A stretch of DNA of 64,000 bases from Natronobacillus azotifigens (GCF_026805325.1 NZ_JAPRAT010000008.1:1-64000), one strand, 5' to 3'; shown: positions 1-8,387, counted from the stretch's first letter. Translations and numbers: made by a program. The notes: generated from the sequence alone by a model not told the origin.

Positions 1-12
1 CTCTCAATAAAA
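1..12 (-). rRNA. 16S rRNA, extreme 5' end (cut by window edge)
   Basis: Read on the minus strand the window ends in TTTTATTGAGAG. Bacillaceae 16S rRNA starts with a very similar run that continues into the universal TTTGATCCTGGCTCAG, which would lie just outside. The position directly after a tRNA cluster and a leader-like stretch supports this. Only about 12 bases are visible, so this is inference from context. Confidence 0.5.
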
Positions 13-109
13 TGAAGAGTAATTCTTTACTCAATAAAAAGCACTAGCTTTTTTCTTGCTTTGTATTACTTAACATACTGGTTGTTTTGTTCAGTTTTCA
101 AAGATCAAA
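13..109 (-). other. Probable rRNA operon leader between tRNA-Ile and 16S rRNA
   Basis: On the minus strand this stretch begins with GATCTTTGAAAACTGAACAA. That wording is typical of Bacillus rRNA leaders and spacers, where the CTTTGAAAACT part resembles the boxA antitermination signal. No gene fits here. It probably carries antitermination and RNase III processing sites for the rRNA transcript. Confidence 0.55.
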
Positions 110-186
<77 letters not shown>

Positions 187-195
187 ATTTTTCAA

Positions 196-269
196 TGGAG
201 CGGGTGAAGGGAATCGAACCCTCATCATCAGCTTGGAAGGCTGAGGTTTTACCACTAAACTACACCCGC
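196..269 (-). tRNA. tRNA-Gly (TCC)
   Basis: Acceptor GCGGGTG pairs with CACCCGC. The anticodon loop reads CTTCCAA, anticodon TCC. The T arm has GGTTCGATTCC and the 3' CCA is encoded. Its first 31 nucleotides are duplicated further upstream in the same operon (394-424). Confidence 0.97.
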
Positions 270-393
270 ATATAAAATAATAAATTCACTTAATGCCTCA
301 TTTACGAATATATGTCCCTGCATCTACTAGCGTATTCAGGGATGTATATGCTTCGGGACAACTCGAAGTTTATTCGATGAAGTCAATGCTCGT

Positions 394-424
394 GGCTGAG
401 GTTTTACCACTAAACTACACCCGC
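394..424 (-). pseudogene. tRNA-Gly 5'-half fragment
   Basis: The 37 bases at 394-430 are identical to 239-275, which are the first 31 nucleotides of tRNA-Gly plus six upstream bases. The copy breaks off just before the anticodon loop, so no cloverleaf can form. Between fragment and intact gene lies about 120 bp with an imperfect palindrome (near 307-348) and no other gene. The arrangement looks like a small duplication or insertion with its breakpoint at the anticodon stem. Confidence 0.85.
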
Positions 425-487
425 ATATAATATAAAAAAGTATCATATAATAATAGAGGAAACTTACAATTGAAGCTCATTTTTGAA

Positions 488-564
488 TGGCGCGCCCGAG
501 AGGAGTCGAACCCCTAACCTCTTGATCCGTAGTCAAACGCTCTATCCAATTGAGCTACGGGCGC
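488..564 (-). tRNA. tRNA-Arg (ACG)
   Basis: Acceptor GCGCCCG pairs with CGGGCGC. The anticodon loop CTACGGA gives ACG, whose first base is normally deaminated to inosine. The T arm has GGTTCGACTCC and CCA is encoded. Confidence 0.97.
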
Positions 565-632
565 TCAATGAAGCGACGTCTTTAAATATAACATACAAAG
601 CCATGTTGTGTCAATAACATTTTGAAACTTTT

Positions 633-719
<87 letters not shown>

Positions 720-843
720 ATAAGCGATAATGAACTAACTTAATAGAATGTATCCTAAAAAGGGTTATGACGCATCAAGTTGTCTTGCTCCCTTAACTAC
801 TTTCATAGGAGATGGGACTTCAGATGAAATCATCATCCTTTGA

Positions 844-916
844 TGAGCCATGAAGGATTCGAACCTTCGACCCTCTGATTAAAAGTCAGATGCTCTACCA
901 ACTGAGCTAATGGCTC
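844..916 (-). tRNA. tRNA-Lys (TTT)
   Basis: Acceptor GAGCCAT pairs with ATGGCTC and the anticodon loop CTTTTAA gives TTT. The discriminator is A and the next three bases are TCA, so the CCA end is not encoded and must be added after transcription. About 120 bp of plain spacer separates it from tRNA-Leu. Confidence 0.96.
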
Positions 917-1022
917 TAATTACATTGCCAAGTTTCCTTTTAATCAATAGAAAACCCTTCGAAACCAAGTGTGTTTCAAAGGTTTAAATGAATGCAATAT
1001 TATTTAATCTTAAAGAAAAAAA

Positions 1023-1097
1023 TGGCTGGGCTAGCTGGATTCGAACCAGCGCATGACGGTACCAAAAACCGTTGCCTTACCGCTTGGCTATAGCCCA
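1023..1097 (-). tRNA. tRNA-Gln (TTG)
   Basis: Acceptor TGGGCTA pairs with TAGCCCA. The stem ACGGT/ACCGT encloses loop TTTTGGT, anticodon TTG. The T arm has GGTTCGAATCC and CCA is encoded. Confidence 0.97.
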
Positions 1098-1113
1098 ATA
1101 AAATTTATAATAA

Positions 1114-1190
1114 TGGCGGTCCGGACGGGACTCGAACCCGCGACCTCCTGCGTGACAGGCAGGCATTCTAACCAACTGAACTACCGGACC
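1114..1190 (-). tRNA. tRNA-Asp (GTC)
   Basis: Acceptor GGTCCGG pairs with CCGGACC. The anticodon stem CCTGC/GCAGG encloses CTGTCAC, anticodon GTC. CCA is encoded. Confidence 0.97.
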
Positions 1191-1211
1191 AGAATATAAT
1201 TTTTGTTAAAG

Positions 1212-1283
1212 TGACCCGTACGGGATTCGAACCCGTGTTACCGCCGTGAAAGGGCGGTGTCTTAACCGCTTGACCAACGGGCC
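1212..1283 (-). tRNA. tRNA-Glu (TTC)
   Basis: Acceptor GGCCCGT pairs with ACGGGTC including one G-T pair. The anticodon stem CCGCC/GGCGG encloses CTTTCAC, anticodon TTC. After discriminator A the sequence is CTT, so CCA is not encoded. Confidence 0.96.
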
Positions 1284-1312
1284 ATGTTCACTATTCAATC
1301 GCAAAATAAAAA

Positions 1313-1403
1313 TGGCGGAGAAGGAGGGATTTGAACCCTCGCGCCGCTTACACGACCTACACCCTTAGCAGGGGCGCCTCTTCAGCCACTTGAGTACTTC
1401 TCC
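1313..1403 (-). tRNA. tRNA-Ser (GCT)
   Basis: A class II tRNA with a long variable arm. Acceptor GGAGAAG pairs with CTTCTCC, the anticodon loop CTGCTAA gives GCT, and CCA is encoded. Confidence 0.96.
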
Positions 1404-1405
1404 AT

Positions 1406-1480
1406 TGGCTCCACAGGTAGGATTCGAACCTACGACCGATCGGTTAACAGCCGATAGCTCTACCACTGAGCTACTGTGGA
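1406..1480 (-). tRNA. tRNA-Asn (GTT)
   Basis: Acceptor TCCACAG pairs with CTGTGGA. The anticodon loop CTGTTAA gives GTT and CCA is encoded. It is the promoter-proximal gene of the ten-tRNA operon (Asn-Ser-Glu-Asp-Gln-Lys-Leu-Arg-Gly-Ile). Confidence 0.97.
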
Positions 1481-1512
1481 ATAATCAATTCGATGTATTA
1501 GCGACGTTAAAA

Positions 1513-1541
1513 ATAATACCACATCCATAAAGCAGAGTCAA
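1513..1541 (-). promoter_or_regulatory. Sigma-A promoter of the tRNA (and rRNA) operon
   Basis: Minus strand: TTGACT, a 17-bp spacer, then TATTAT, about 30 bp upstream of tRNA-Asn. Five of six bases match consensus in each box, as expected for a strong stable-RNA promoter. It may drive the rRNA genes beyond the window edge as well. Confidence 0.85.
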
Positions 1542-1729
1542 TACTATTTCTGAATATTTTTTAACTGTCACAAAAAATAATTGTACATACATCGCACTCT
1601 TATATTTTACTAGCAATTGACTGTCTAGGTCAAGCATTGTTGTAAACAATTAAAAGATAACCTAGAACAAATTAACATGAACAACGGCGTTCGTCAAGCA
1701 AAAATTGACAACCAAATTATATCTAGTCA

Positions 1730-2188
1730 CTACCCATCACCTGAATTACCCTTAACCAACCTACCGCTACACTTTCCGCAACGATATTTCTGAAGATCGA
1801 TTTGACGTTTCCTTGAATAGTTATGCCCACAAACCTTGCAGATATAAGTATAATATTTTTTTCTCGCTTCAGAAGGTAATGGCTGACAATGTCGAGGAGA
1901 ACCTGTCTCTTTCAATAGCGCTTTAAAACTAGCATCAGCATGCTTATACCCTTTTCCTTCTATATGGAGGTGATAATGACATAACTCATGCTTAATAATG
2001 CCACACATTTCCTCGAAGCCAACCTCAGCTAGATATTTTGGATTAATTTCGATCGTTCTTCTAGAAGGTATGTATCTGCCACCAGTTGTACGTAATCTGT
2101 TATTAAAGACTACCTTATCATCATATGGCTTGCCAAAAAAAGTAGTGGATAGTTCATTTACTACCTGCTCTAAATCTGTTTGATTCAT
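1730..2188 (-). CDS. SprT-like zinc-binding protein (YdcK family)
   Basis: The 152-residue protein has the SprT arrangement: a metalloprotease-like HELCH at residues 67-71 in an alpha-helical N-terminal half, then a C-terminal zinc ribbon with CxxC pairs at 117/120 and 137/140. SprT/Spartan proteins are metal-dependent proteases or metalloprotease-like DNA-associated proteins; the bacterial YdcK role is not established. I chose the ATG at 2188 because GAGGGAG sits five bases upstream; a longer frame starting 18 bases earlier lacks such a site and the family is about 150 residues. It lies between the tRNA operon and cmpA/tex, as in B. subtilis. Confidence 0.9.
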   Translation of the reverse strand: MNQTDLEQVVNELSTTFFGKPYDDKVVFNNRLRTTGGRYIPSRRTIEINPKYLAEVGFEEMCGIIKHELCHYHLHIEGKGYKHADASFKALLKETGSPRHCQPLPSEARKKYYTYICKVCGHNYSRKRQIDLQKYRCGKCSGRLVKGNSGDG

Positions 2189-2304
2189 TTTTCTCCCTCT
2201 AATCACTCAAGCATCTATTTTTTCCTGATGATCAATTTGTATCGTTTCCTTTTTTCGCATTCTTACATACCCTATAGTAACACATTAAATAAGGAGGAAT
2301 TCCA

Positions 2305-2472
2305 TTGCCTAGTTGGTTTAAAAAACAAATGAAAACTGCTTTTAAAAATAAGAACATTCATCAAATTGTTGTCTTAAATCAATGTTGGTTTTTTTATCGA
2401 AAAAAGAAGATACCAGAAAAATGAAGTCTGATATCCTCTCAAAAATACTTATTCTTCTTTAATCATCGTTAA
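2305..2472 (+). CDS. cmpA: Cortex morphogenetic protein CmpA
   Basis: A tiny gene starting with TTG seven bases after a perfect AAGGAGG. The first 33 codons read LPSWFKKQMKTAF, then NKNIHQIVVLNQ, then CWFFYRK, which matches the CmpA family (about 37 residues). In B. subtilis CmpA is an adaptor that directs ClpXP to degrade SpoIVA in cells that assemble spores badly. Location between ydcK and tex is conserved. Odd point: family members stop soon after the YYRK motif, but here the frame runs on through an A6 tract (2401-2406) to 55 residues, overlapping the tex 3' end. One base fewer in the A6 tract would give a 39-codon protein, so a slip or sequencing error is possible. Confidence 0.75.
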
Positions 2473-4617
2473 TGCTATTCGTTCTTTTTGAAGATCAACG
2501 TGATCAATCCACACTGTTACTACGTCACCAACAGCAGCAATATCCATTGGATGCTTTACAAAACGATTAGACATTTTAGAAATATGAACGAGCCCATCTT
2601 GCTTTACACCGATGTCAACAAACACACCAAAGTCTACAACATTTCGAACAGTACCTTCTAACTCTAGACCTGGTTTTAAATCTTCCATCGATAGGACATT
2701 TTTCTTTAATAAAGGTTTTGGCAAGTCATCACGAGGATCTCGCTCCGGACTACTTAAAGCCTTAATGATATCCTGTAATGTTAATTTTCCTATAGCTAAT
2801 TTCTCACTCAGTTCTAAAAGATCGAGATTCACTAAAGCAGTTTTTAATTTTTCTGTACCTAAATCTGCTGTTGTACAGTCGAGCATTTGTAATAATTGTT
2901 TAGCAACTTGATAACTTTCCGGGTGGATCGGCGTACGATCTAACGGTTCTTCACCATCGTTGATCCGGAGAAATCCAATACTCTGTTCATAAGTCTTGTT
3001 CCCTAAACGCGGGATATCTTTTAATTGGCGGCGCGAGTTGAACTTCCCTAGTTCCTCTCGCTGCTTAATAACATTGTTTGCAACGGTTTTACTTAAACCA
3101 GATACATATTGCAGCAACGAGGAAGATGCTGTATTTACATTCACACCAACTTGGTTTACAGCAGTTTCTACCACAAACTTTAAGGATTCATTTAACTTCT
3201 TCTGGCTAACATCATGTTGATATTGTCCGACTCCGATGGATTTTGGATCAATTTTTACGAGCTCAGCTAATGGGTCCTGTACTCGTCGTGCAATCGAAAC
3301 AGCACTTCTTTCTTCCACTTGAAGATCTGGAAATTCTTCACGAGCTAGTTTGGAGGCAGAATACACACTTGCACCCGCTTCATTTACAATCAGATAAGGC
3401 GTCGATAGCTGATGTTTATCAATTAAGTCAGCAACAAATTGTTCCGTTTCTCGTGATGCCGTACCATTACCGATCGCAATCAACTCGACATCATACTTTT
3501 CAATAAAAGCCATTACTTTACGTTCTGCTCCTGCAATGTCTTTTTTAGGGGCCGTAGGATAAATGACATCAACTTCTTTCATCAGACCTGTTTCATCAAC
3601 CACCGCTAATTTACATCCTGTTCGAAAAGCTGGATCAACCCCTAAAATCATCTTCCCTTTTAGCGGTGGTTGCAACAGTAAATTACTGAGATTCTTCGAA
3701 AAAATTTCAATCGCTTGCTCCTCAGCCGCCTCTGATAGATGGCTACGAATTTCTCGTTCAATTGACGGTTGAATAAGACGCTTATAACTATCAACAATTG
3801 CCTCTTGCAAGAACGATCGAACGGCTTCAGTAGCATTTGGTCGTAAAATTTGTCTCGATAAATATTCATAAATACTATCTACCGGCGGTTCAATCGATAG
3901 TTTAATAATTCCTTCTTTTTCTCCACGATTTAATGCTAACACACGATGAGCCACGATCGATTTGACCGGTTCTTCGTAAGCATAATACATTTCAAAGACA
4001 CCTTTTTCATCTGCCGCTTTATCCTTATCCTTAGCAATAATTTTCCCATTGCTAAATGTTTGTTTTCTTATGTAAGTACGATAAGCTGCTTCATCTGCAA
4101 TCCACTCCGCGATAATATCATTTGCTCCAGCCAAAACATCTTCAATCGTATTCAATTCATGTTCTGTCGATAAAAAAGCTTGAGCAGCTTGATTAAGATC
4201 ATCCAAGCTTTGTTTCCATATTTGTTGCGCGAAAGGTTCCAAACCTTTTTCTTTAGCAATCGTTGCTTTCGTTCGACGTTTTTGTTTATATGGTCGATAT
4301 AAATCTTCCACTCGTTGCAATTGCTCCGCCTGTTCAATATCTTTTTTTAGTTCTGGTGTTAATTTTTTCTGCTCATCAATAAGGCGGATCACTTCTTGTT
4401 TCCGTTCCGCGAGATTTAGTCCGTATTGCCATTTGTCCTCAATCGTTTTGATTTGAACCTCATCTAGTCCACCTGTTGCTTCTTTTCGATATCGAGCAAT
4501 AAACGGTACTGTGTTACCTTCGTCCAATAAACCAATTACTTGTTTTACCGTAGGCATTCCGAGCGTAAGTTCTTTCGCAACCCATTCCATGACGACTTGC
4601 TTATTAATTTCTGTCAT
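2449..4617 (-). CDS. tex: Tex transcription accessory protein (S1 RNA-binding)
   Basis: At 722 residues this has standard Tex length and architecture: N-terminal helical Tex region, a YqgF/RNase H-like domain beginning near residue 325 (ILGVDPAFRTG), helix-hairpin-helix segments near 490-560 (VNQVGVNVNTAS and RLGNKTYEQ), and a C-terminal S1 domain from about 648 (GTVRNVVDFGVFVDIG). Tex binds nucleic acid and is tied to transcription and, in some species, toxin gene expression. The ATG follows a TTAGGAGGA-type ribosome-binding site closely. It is equivalent to B. subtilis ydcI. Confidence 0.95.
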   Translation of the reverse strand: MTEINKQVVMEWVAKELTLGMPTVKQVIGLLDEGNTVPFIARYRKEATGGLDEVQIKTIEDKWQYGLNLAERKQEVIRLIDEQKKLTPELKKDIEQAEQLQRVEDLYRPYKQKRRTKATIAKEKGLEPFAQQIWKQSLDDLNQAAQAFLSTEHELNTIEDVLAGANDIIAEWIADEAAYRTYIRKQTFSNGKIIAKDKDKAADEKGVFEMYYAYEEPVKSIVAHRVLALNRGEKEGIIKLSIEPPVDSIYEYLSRQILRPNATEAVRSFLQEAIVDSYKRLIQPSIEREIRSHLSEAAEEQAIEIFSKNLSNLLLQPPLKGKMILGVDPAFRTGCKLAVVDETGLMKEVDVIYPTAPKKDIAGAERKVMAFIEKYDVELIAIGNGTASRETEQFVADLIDKHQLSTPYLIVNEAGASVYSASKLAREEFPDLQVEERSAVSIARRVQDPLAELVKIDPKSIGVGQYQHDVSQKKLNESLKFVVETAVNQVGVNVNTASSSLLQYVSGLSKTVANNVIKQREELGKFNSRRQLKDIPRLGNKTYEQSIGFLRINDGEEPLDRTPIHPESYQVAKQLLQMLDCTTADLGTEKLKTALVNLDLLELSEKLAIGKLTLQDIIKALSSPERDPRDDLPKPLLKKNVLSMEDLKPGLELEGTVRNVVDFGVFVDIGVKQDGLVHISKMSNRFVKHPMDIAAVGDVVTVWIDHVDLQKERIALTMIKEE

Positions 4618-4692
4618 CCTAACTCCTCCAATCTATCCTTGTCTATTTTAGCAAAATTACACTAACTTTCCTAATGGTTATCCAGATCAACC

Positions 4693-4736
4693 AAAAATGC
4701 CTCTTTGTGATTATATCATCAACAAAGAGGCATTTT
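4693..4736 (-). terminator. Terminator of the sigB operon
   Basis: Arms AATGCCTCTTTGT and ACAAAGAGGCATT enclose a short loop, with A and T tracts on both sides, so it could work in either direction. On the minus strand it begins inside the rsbX stop codon, immediately ending the operon before tex. Confidence 0.85.
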
Positions 4737-5331
4737 ACTCATTATATTTCATCACCATTAACGTCGTATCATCTGGTCGATTGTGGTCAACATAACGGGA
4801 AAAGATATCCGTAATCTTTTCGACATCTTTTTTTTCAAAAAAACGATAGGATAGATCTTTGGAGATGACACCATCAGAGAACATGATGAACAACATATCA
4901 TCTTCAAGGCTATCTTGAATCACTTTCAACGGTCGGGCGAATGAACCTAAATAACCGGAACTAGGTATATTTCGTTTTTTCACTGCCCCTTGACCAACAG
5001 TCATCATTCCAATGTTGCCAATAGAAGCAAAGGTATAGGAGTGTTTCGTAAAATCCAAACGCAAAAGCCCCAACACTACCCCGCGCTTTCCGACCAACGC
5101 TTTATTGGACAACTTCACCAATTCATCAATCGACGCAATAGGGTTGCGCTTAATTATCTCCATTACTGCTTCTGAAGACTCTTTCGCTGACTCACCACTA
5201 CCCAAACCATCGGCTAAAGCACAGACAAAACAATCTTCAAATTCTTGGTGAAAATAACTGTCTCCACAATAATAATTCCCGATTTTTGGTTTCTGATAAA
5301 CGGATACATGCATCCGGTTCATACCGTCCAT
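4735..5331 (-). CDS. rsbX: RsbX, PP2C-type serine phosphatase
   Basis: The 198-residue protein is a small PPM/PP2C phosphatase with the metal-binding DGLGSGESA near residue 41 and a C-terminal SDGV motif (near 155). In B. subtilis RsbX dephosphorylates RsbS and RsbR, resetting the stressosome after a stress signal. It is the last gene of the operon; its ATG overlaps the sigB stop codon by one base (TAATG), implying translational coupling. Confidence 0.95.
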   Translation of the reverse strand: MDGMNRMHVSVYQKPKIGNYYCGDSYFHQEFEDCFVCALADGLGSGESAKESSEAVMEIIKRNPIASIDELVKLSNKALVGKRGVVLGLLRLDFTKHSYTFASIGNIGMMTVGQGAVKKRNIPSSGYLGSFARPLKVIQDSLEDDMLFIMFSDGVISKDLSYRFFEKKDVEKITDIFSRYVDHNRPDDTTLMVMKYNE

Positions 5332-6122
5332 TAATCATTGACTCCAATACCATCAGCTTGTAGTGCTTCTTTCAACTTCCGAAGGGCTCTACGCTGAATC
5401 CGTGATACATGCATTTGTGATATATCTAATAGGTCACCCGTTTCTTTTTGACTTCTATTCTCAAAATACGTGTATTGTAAGATTTTTTGTTCTCGCTCCG
5501 TAAGTATAGGAAAGACTTTTTCTAGCAATAGTCGTAGATCCGTCCTTTCAAAGCCTTGATCATCATTACCTATTAAGTCCAAAATAGAAACAGTGCTTCC
5601 ATCAGAATCTGCCTCAATCTTTTTATCAACGGACAACGCCTTATAACTTTGCCCCATCTCCATCGTTTCTAACACTTCTTCTTCTGACACTTCAAGGTAG
5701 TTGGCGATTTCGTTAACGGATGGTGAACGTTGTTGTTCATTTGTAAGTTCCTCGGTTGCTTTTTTAATTTTTGGACCTAATTCTTTAATCCGACGTGGCA
5801 CATGTACACTCCACGTTTTATCTCGGATAAATCGCTTAATCTCCCCAATAATTGTAGGGATTGCAAAAGATTCGAATGATTTACCTAATGTTGGATCATA
5901 TCTTCTAATCGCCGCTAATAATCCGAGCATCCCCACTTGAACAAGATCTTCATGGATCATATTATTCTTGGCATATTTCCTTGCAATAGAATGCACAAGA
6001 TCTTCATATGTTAAGACGATTTTCTCTTGAATTTCTTCATCTTGTGGGTGTTCTTGTAAGTGCTCTATCCATTGGTAAACCTCATCCCCACTCCTATTGT
6101 GTGGTTGAGATTTGATCGCCAT
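5331..6122 (-). CDS. sigB: RNA polymerase sigma factor SigB (general stress)
   Basis: A 263-residue sigma-70 family protein of the SigB/F/G subgroup. Region 2 includes DLVQVGMLGLLAAIRRYD, region 3 follows, and region 4 ends in a helix-turn-helix (QKETGDLLDISQMHVSRIQ). SigB drives the general stress regulon and is held by the anti-sigma factor RsbW until RsbV is dephosphorylated. It overlaps rsbW upstream by 29 bases and rsbX downstream by one. A matching sigma-B promoter in front of rsbV indicates positive autoregulation. Confidence 0.97.
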   Translation of the reverse strand: MAIKSQPHNRSGDEVYQWIEHLQEHPQDEEIQEKIVLTYEDLVHSIARKYAKNNMIHEDLVQVGMLGLLAAIRRYDPTLGKSFESFAIPTIIGEIKRFIRDKTWSVHVPRRIKELGPKIKKATEELTNEQQRSPSVNEIANYLEVSEEEVLETMEMGQSYKALSVDKKIEADSDGSTVSILDLIGNDDQGFERTDLRLLLEKVFPILTEREQKILQYTYFENRSQKETGDLLDISQMHVSRIQRRALRKLKEALQADGIGVND

Positions 6123-6573
6123 CTAAGCCCACCTCATTTGCTGGGAGATTTTTGGTCATTAATACAATAACTCCATAATCATTTTTAATCTCCACCTTAT
6201 CCATTAAAGCATCAATTAAAAACAATCCAAAGCCACCCTCTCGAAGACTTTCAATTGGTTCTGTATGACGGTATGGGCCGATTCCATCTTTTACTTTTGC
6301 TAAATCAAAGCTACCTCCATGATCCGCTACCATTACCTCTAAACGATTTTGATAAATTCCAAAACCAATGGTTACTTCCCCTTGTTCACTTTCCCGATAA
6401 GCATGTGTTGTTGCATTGGTAATCGCCTCAGAAATTGCTACCTTCAGGTCTTCAATTTCTTCGTATGTAAAACCCATTCGATTGGCAATACCAGAGACAC
6501 TCAAACGAACAACTCCGACATATTCCGGCTTTGCCGGTACCTTCATCTCTACAAAATCAAAAAGTTCCATCAA
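6094..6573 (-). CDS. rsbW: RsbW, anti-sigma-B factor / serine kinase
   Basis: A 159-residue GHKL ATPase with N-box SEAITNATTHAY, G1 box near DHGGSFD and a G2 region GGFGLFLIDALMD. RsbW binds SigB or phosphorylates RsbV on serine. Its ATG overlaps the rsbV stop by four bases. Length and motifs match B. subtilis RsbW. Confidence 0.96.
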   Translation of the reverse strand: MMELFDFVEMKVPAKPEYVGVVRLSVSGIANRMGFTYEEIEDLKVAISEAITNATTHAYRESEQGEVTIGFGIYQNRLEVMVADHGGSFDLAKVKDGIGPYRHTEPIESLREGGFGLFLIDALMDKVEIKNDYGVIVLMTKNLPANEVGLDGDQISTTQ

Positions 6574-6905
6574 TTTCCACCCCGTACTGTTGTATCAATC
6601 GTGATAATGCTATCTAAACTTGTGATTTTAAATAACCGGTACACTCTCTCTTGCAAGTGAATTAATTTCAATTTACTTTCATGTTCTTTGGAAGATTTCA
6701 GTGCGCTAATAAAGACACCAAGTCCTGTACTATCCATATAATTTACTTTTTCTAAATCAACAATTATATTTGCACCAGCTTCTTCTGTTAATGGTAGTAG
6801 AGATTCTTTAAGAACCGGTGCGGTATACGCATCAATTTCTCCAACCAATTCCACTATCGTAGACAAGCCATCATCGATTACTTCTACATCTAAGTTGATA
6901 TTCAT
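6570..6905 (-). CDS. rsbV: RsbV, anti-anti-sigma factor
   Basis: A 111-residue STAS-domain protein. The phosphorylation loop MDSTGLGVF places the conserved serine at residue 59. Unphosphorylated RsbV sequesters RsbW and frees SigB. A CTGGAGGGGA ribosome-binding site precedes the ATG. A sigma-B promoter lies directly upstream. Confidence 0.96.
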   Translation of the reverse strand: MNINLDVEVIDDGLSTIVELVGEIDAYTAPVLKESLLPLTEEAGANIIVDLEKVNYMDSTGLGVFISALKSSKEHESKLKLIHLQERVYRLFKITSLDSIITIDTTVRGGN

Positions 6906-6939
6906 TTCTTCCCCTCCAGGTTATCAATTGTTTTACTTC

Positions 6940-6965
6940 ATTCCCTGAAATAGTTTATCTTAAAC
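6940..6965 (-). promoter_or_regulatory. Sigma-B promoter inside the operon (before rsbV)
   Basis: Minus strand: GTTTAA, a 14-bp spacer, then GGGAAT, matching the sigma-B consensus GTTTAW - 12 to 15 bp - GGGWAW. The -35 hexamer includes the last codon and stop codon of rsbU (GAA GTT TAA). B. subtilis has its autoregulatory promoter at the same place, giving rsbVW-sigB-rsbX transcription from sigma-B. Confidence 0.9.
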
Positions 6966-7967
6966 TTCTTTTCGAAGAAGAATCATTGTAAAGTCATCTC
7001 GTAAATGAAAATCCTGCAAGCGTGCAAAATGTTGATACACACGATCAACCACTTCTTGTGCTGGCAAATGGATATTTTTCTTAATCACTTCCAAAATTTC
7101 TTCACGCTCGACAAAACGATCTCCTACTCGACACTCCGTAACACCATCCGTTAATAGGATGATACAATCCCCTTTTTTTACATGGGTACAATATTGTTGA
7201 TACGTTGCATTAGATGTCGCACCTAAAACAAGCCCTTTTGCTTCAATATCTTCGAACTCGTCTTTTTCCGCATGATAATAAAAACCTGGCTCATGCCCGG
7301 CAGAAGCATAAGAGAACGTCTCCTCTTTCGGATTATACGATCCATAAAACATCGTAATAAACATACTAGGGTCAACATTTCGTTCAACGACTCGATTTAA
7401 ATTCTCAAGAATCATACTAGGCTCGCGATGACTCTCAGGAAAGCTGTCCATGGAATATCTAATCATGGACATCGACAAAGCTGCAGGTACCCCTTTCCCA
7501 ATGACATCAGCCAACGCAATACCCAGTGTATCCTTTGTTTTGACATAATGATAATAATCACCATTCATAATATTCGCTGGTACACTAATACCACCGATAT
7601 CCAAACCGGAAATTTCAGGTTTTTCCGTTGATAGCAGGGTTTGCTGCATACTAGCTGCAACAGAAATTTCGGATTCTAATTCTGATTGTTTGATTCTCAA
7701 GGATTGAAATTCTTGTAATGCGAGACCATATGAAATCATTGCTTCCAATAAAAAGTTCAAGGAATCATTTATTTCCCTAGGTAGATCAGGATATAATTCT
7801 TTCAACGCTTCAATATGTACATGAATGATTTCTTCCGGCGAAATGTTTTGTTTCACGGACAATTTACTGAATTGCTCCGCTTCATAGAGAGCTGTTTCAT
7901 CATTTTTCACTAAGTATTGTTTTAATAATTCACGATAGTTAGACAAATCAAGCTTAGTAGTTTCCAA
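6960..7967 (-). CDS. rsbU: RsbU, PP2C-type phosphatase acting on RsbV-P
   Basis: RsbU has an N-terminal RsbT-binding helical domain (about 1-110) and a C-terminal PPM phosphatase domain with NGDYYHYV, ADVIGKGVPAA and LLTDGVTE metal motifs. It dephosphorylates RsbV when RsbT binds. The frame can be read 26 codons further upstream into rsbT, but a TTG at 7967 follows GGTAGGGGGGG closely and gives exactly 335 residues, the B. subtilis length. With that start the gap to rsbT is 16 bases. Confidence 0.93.
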   Translation of the reverse strand: METTKLDLSNYRELLKQYLVKNDETALYEAEQFSKLSVKQNISPEEIIHVHIEALKELYPDLPREINDSLNFLLEAMISYGLALQEFQSLRIKQSELESEISVAASMQQTLLSTEKPEISGLDIGGISVPANIMNGDYYHYVKTKDTLGIALADVIGKGVPAALSMSMIRYSMDSFPESHREPSMILENLNRVVERNVDPSMFITMFYGSYNPKEETFSYASAGHEPGFYYHAEKDEFEDIEAKGLVLGATSNATYQQYCTHVKKGDCIILLTDGVTECRVGDRFVEREEILEVIKKNIHLPAQEVVDRVYQHFARLQDFHLRDDFTMILLRKEV

Positions 7968-7983
7968 ATCAACCCCCCCTACC

Positions 7984-8385
7984 TTATCTGAGCCACTTAA
8001 TTGTATGAATTTGTGTACCTTCGTCCACTTCTGTAGTAATTTCAAAATGATCCATTAATCGTTTAACGCCCGGCAAACCGGCTCCCAACCCACCTGAAGT
8101 AGAATAACCATCTTGCATCACTTGGTTTAAATCACGAATTCCGGGGCCTTGATCAATCGCACTAATCTTTAGACCTTTATGATCAAACTCATTAATGACT
8201 TCAAAGCAGATCTTTCCCTTACCTGCATACAAATAGATATTTCGAGCTAGTTCTGAAATAGCTGTTGCAATCCGCGCTTGATCGACTGTTCCAAACCCAA
8301 CTTCTTTTGCTTGTTCTCTCCCTAACTGTCGTGCGCCGACAATATCCCATTCTTTTCTAATGTTAACGCAGGGTTTGAAGTCCAT
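7984..8385 (-). CDS. rsbT: RsbT, serine/threonine kinase of the stressosome
   Basis: A 133-residue GHKL-type kinase with N-box TAISELARNIYLYA and G1 box DQGPGIRD, plus GLGAGLPGVKRLMD. RsbT phosphorylates RsbS and RsbR, leaves the stressosome and activates RsbU. It lies two bases after rsbS. Confidence 0.96.
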   Translation of the reverse strand: MDFKPCVNIRKEWDIVGARQLGREQAKEVGFGTVDQARIATAISELARNIYLYAGKGKICFEVINEFDHKGLKISAIDQGPGIRDLNQVMQDGYSTSGGLGAGLPGVKRLMDHFEITTEVDEGTQIHTIKWLR

Positions 8386-8387
8386 AA

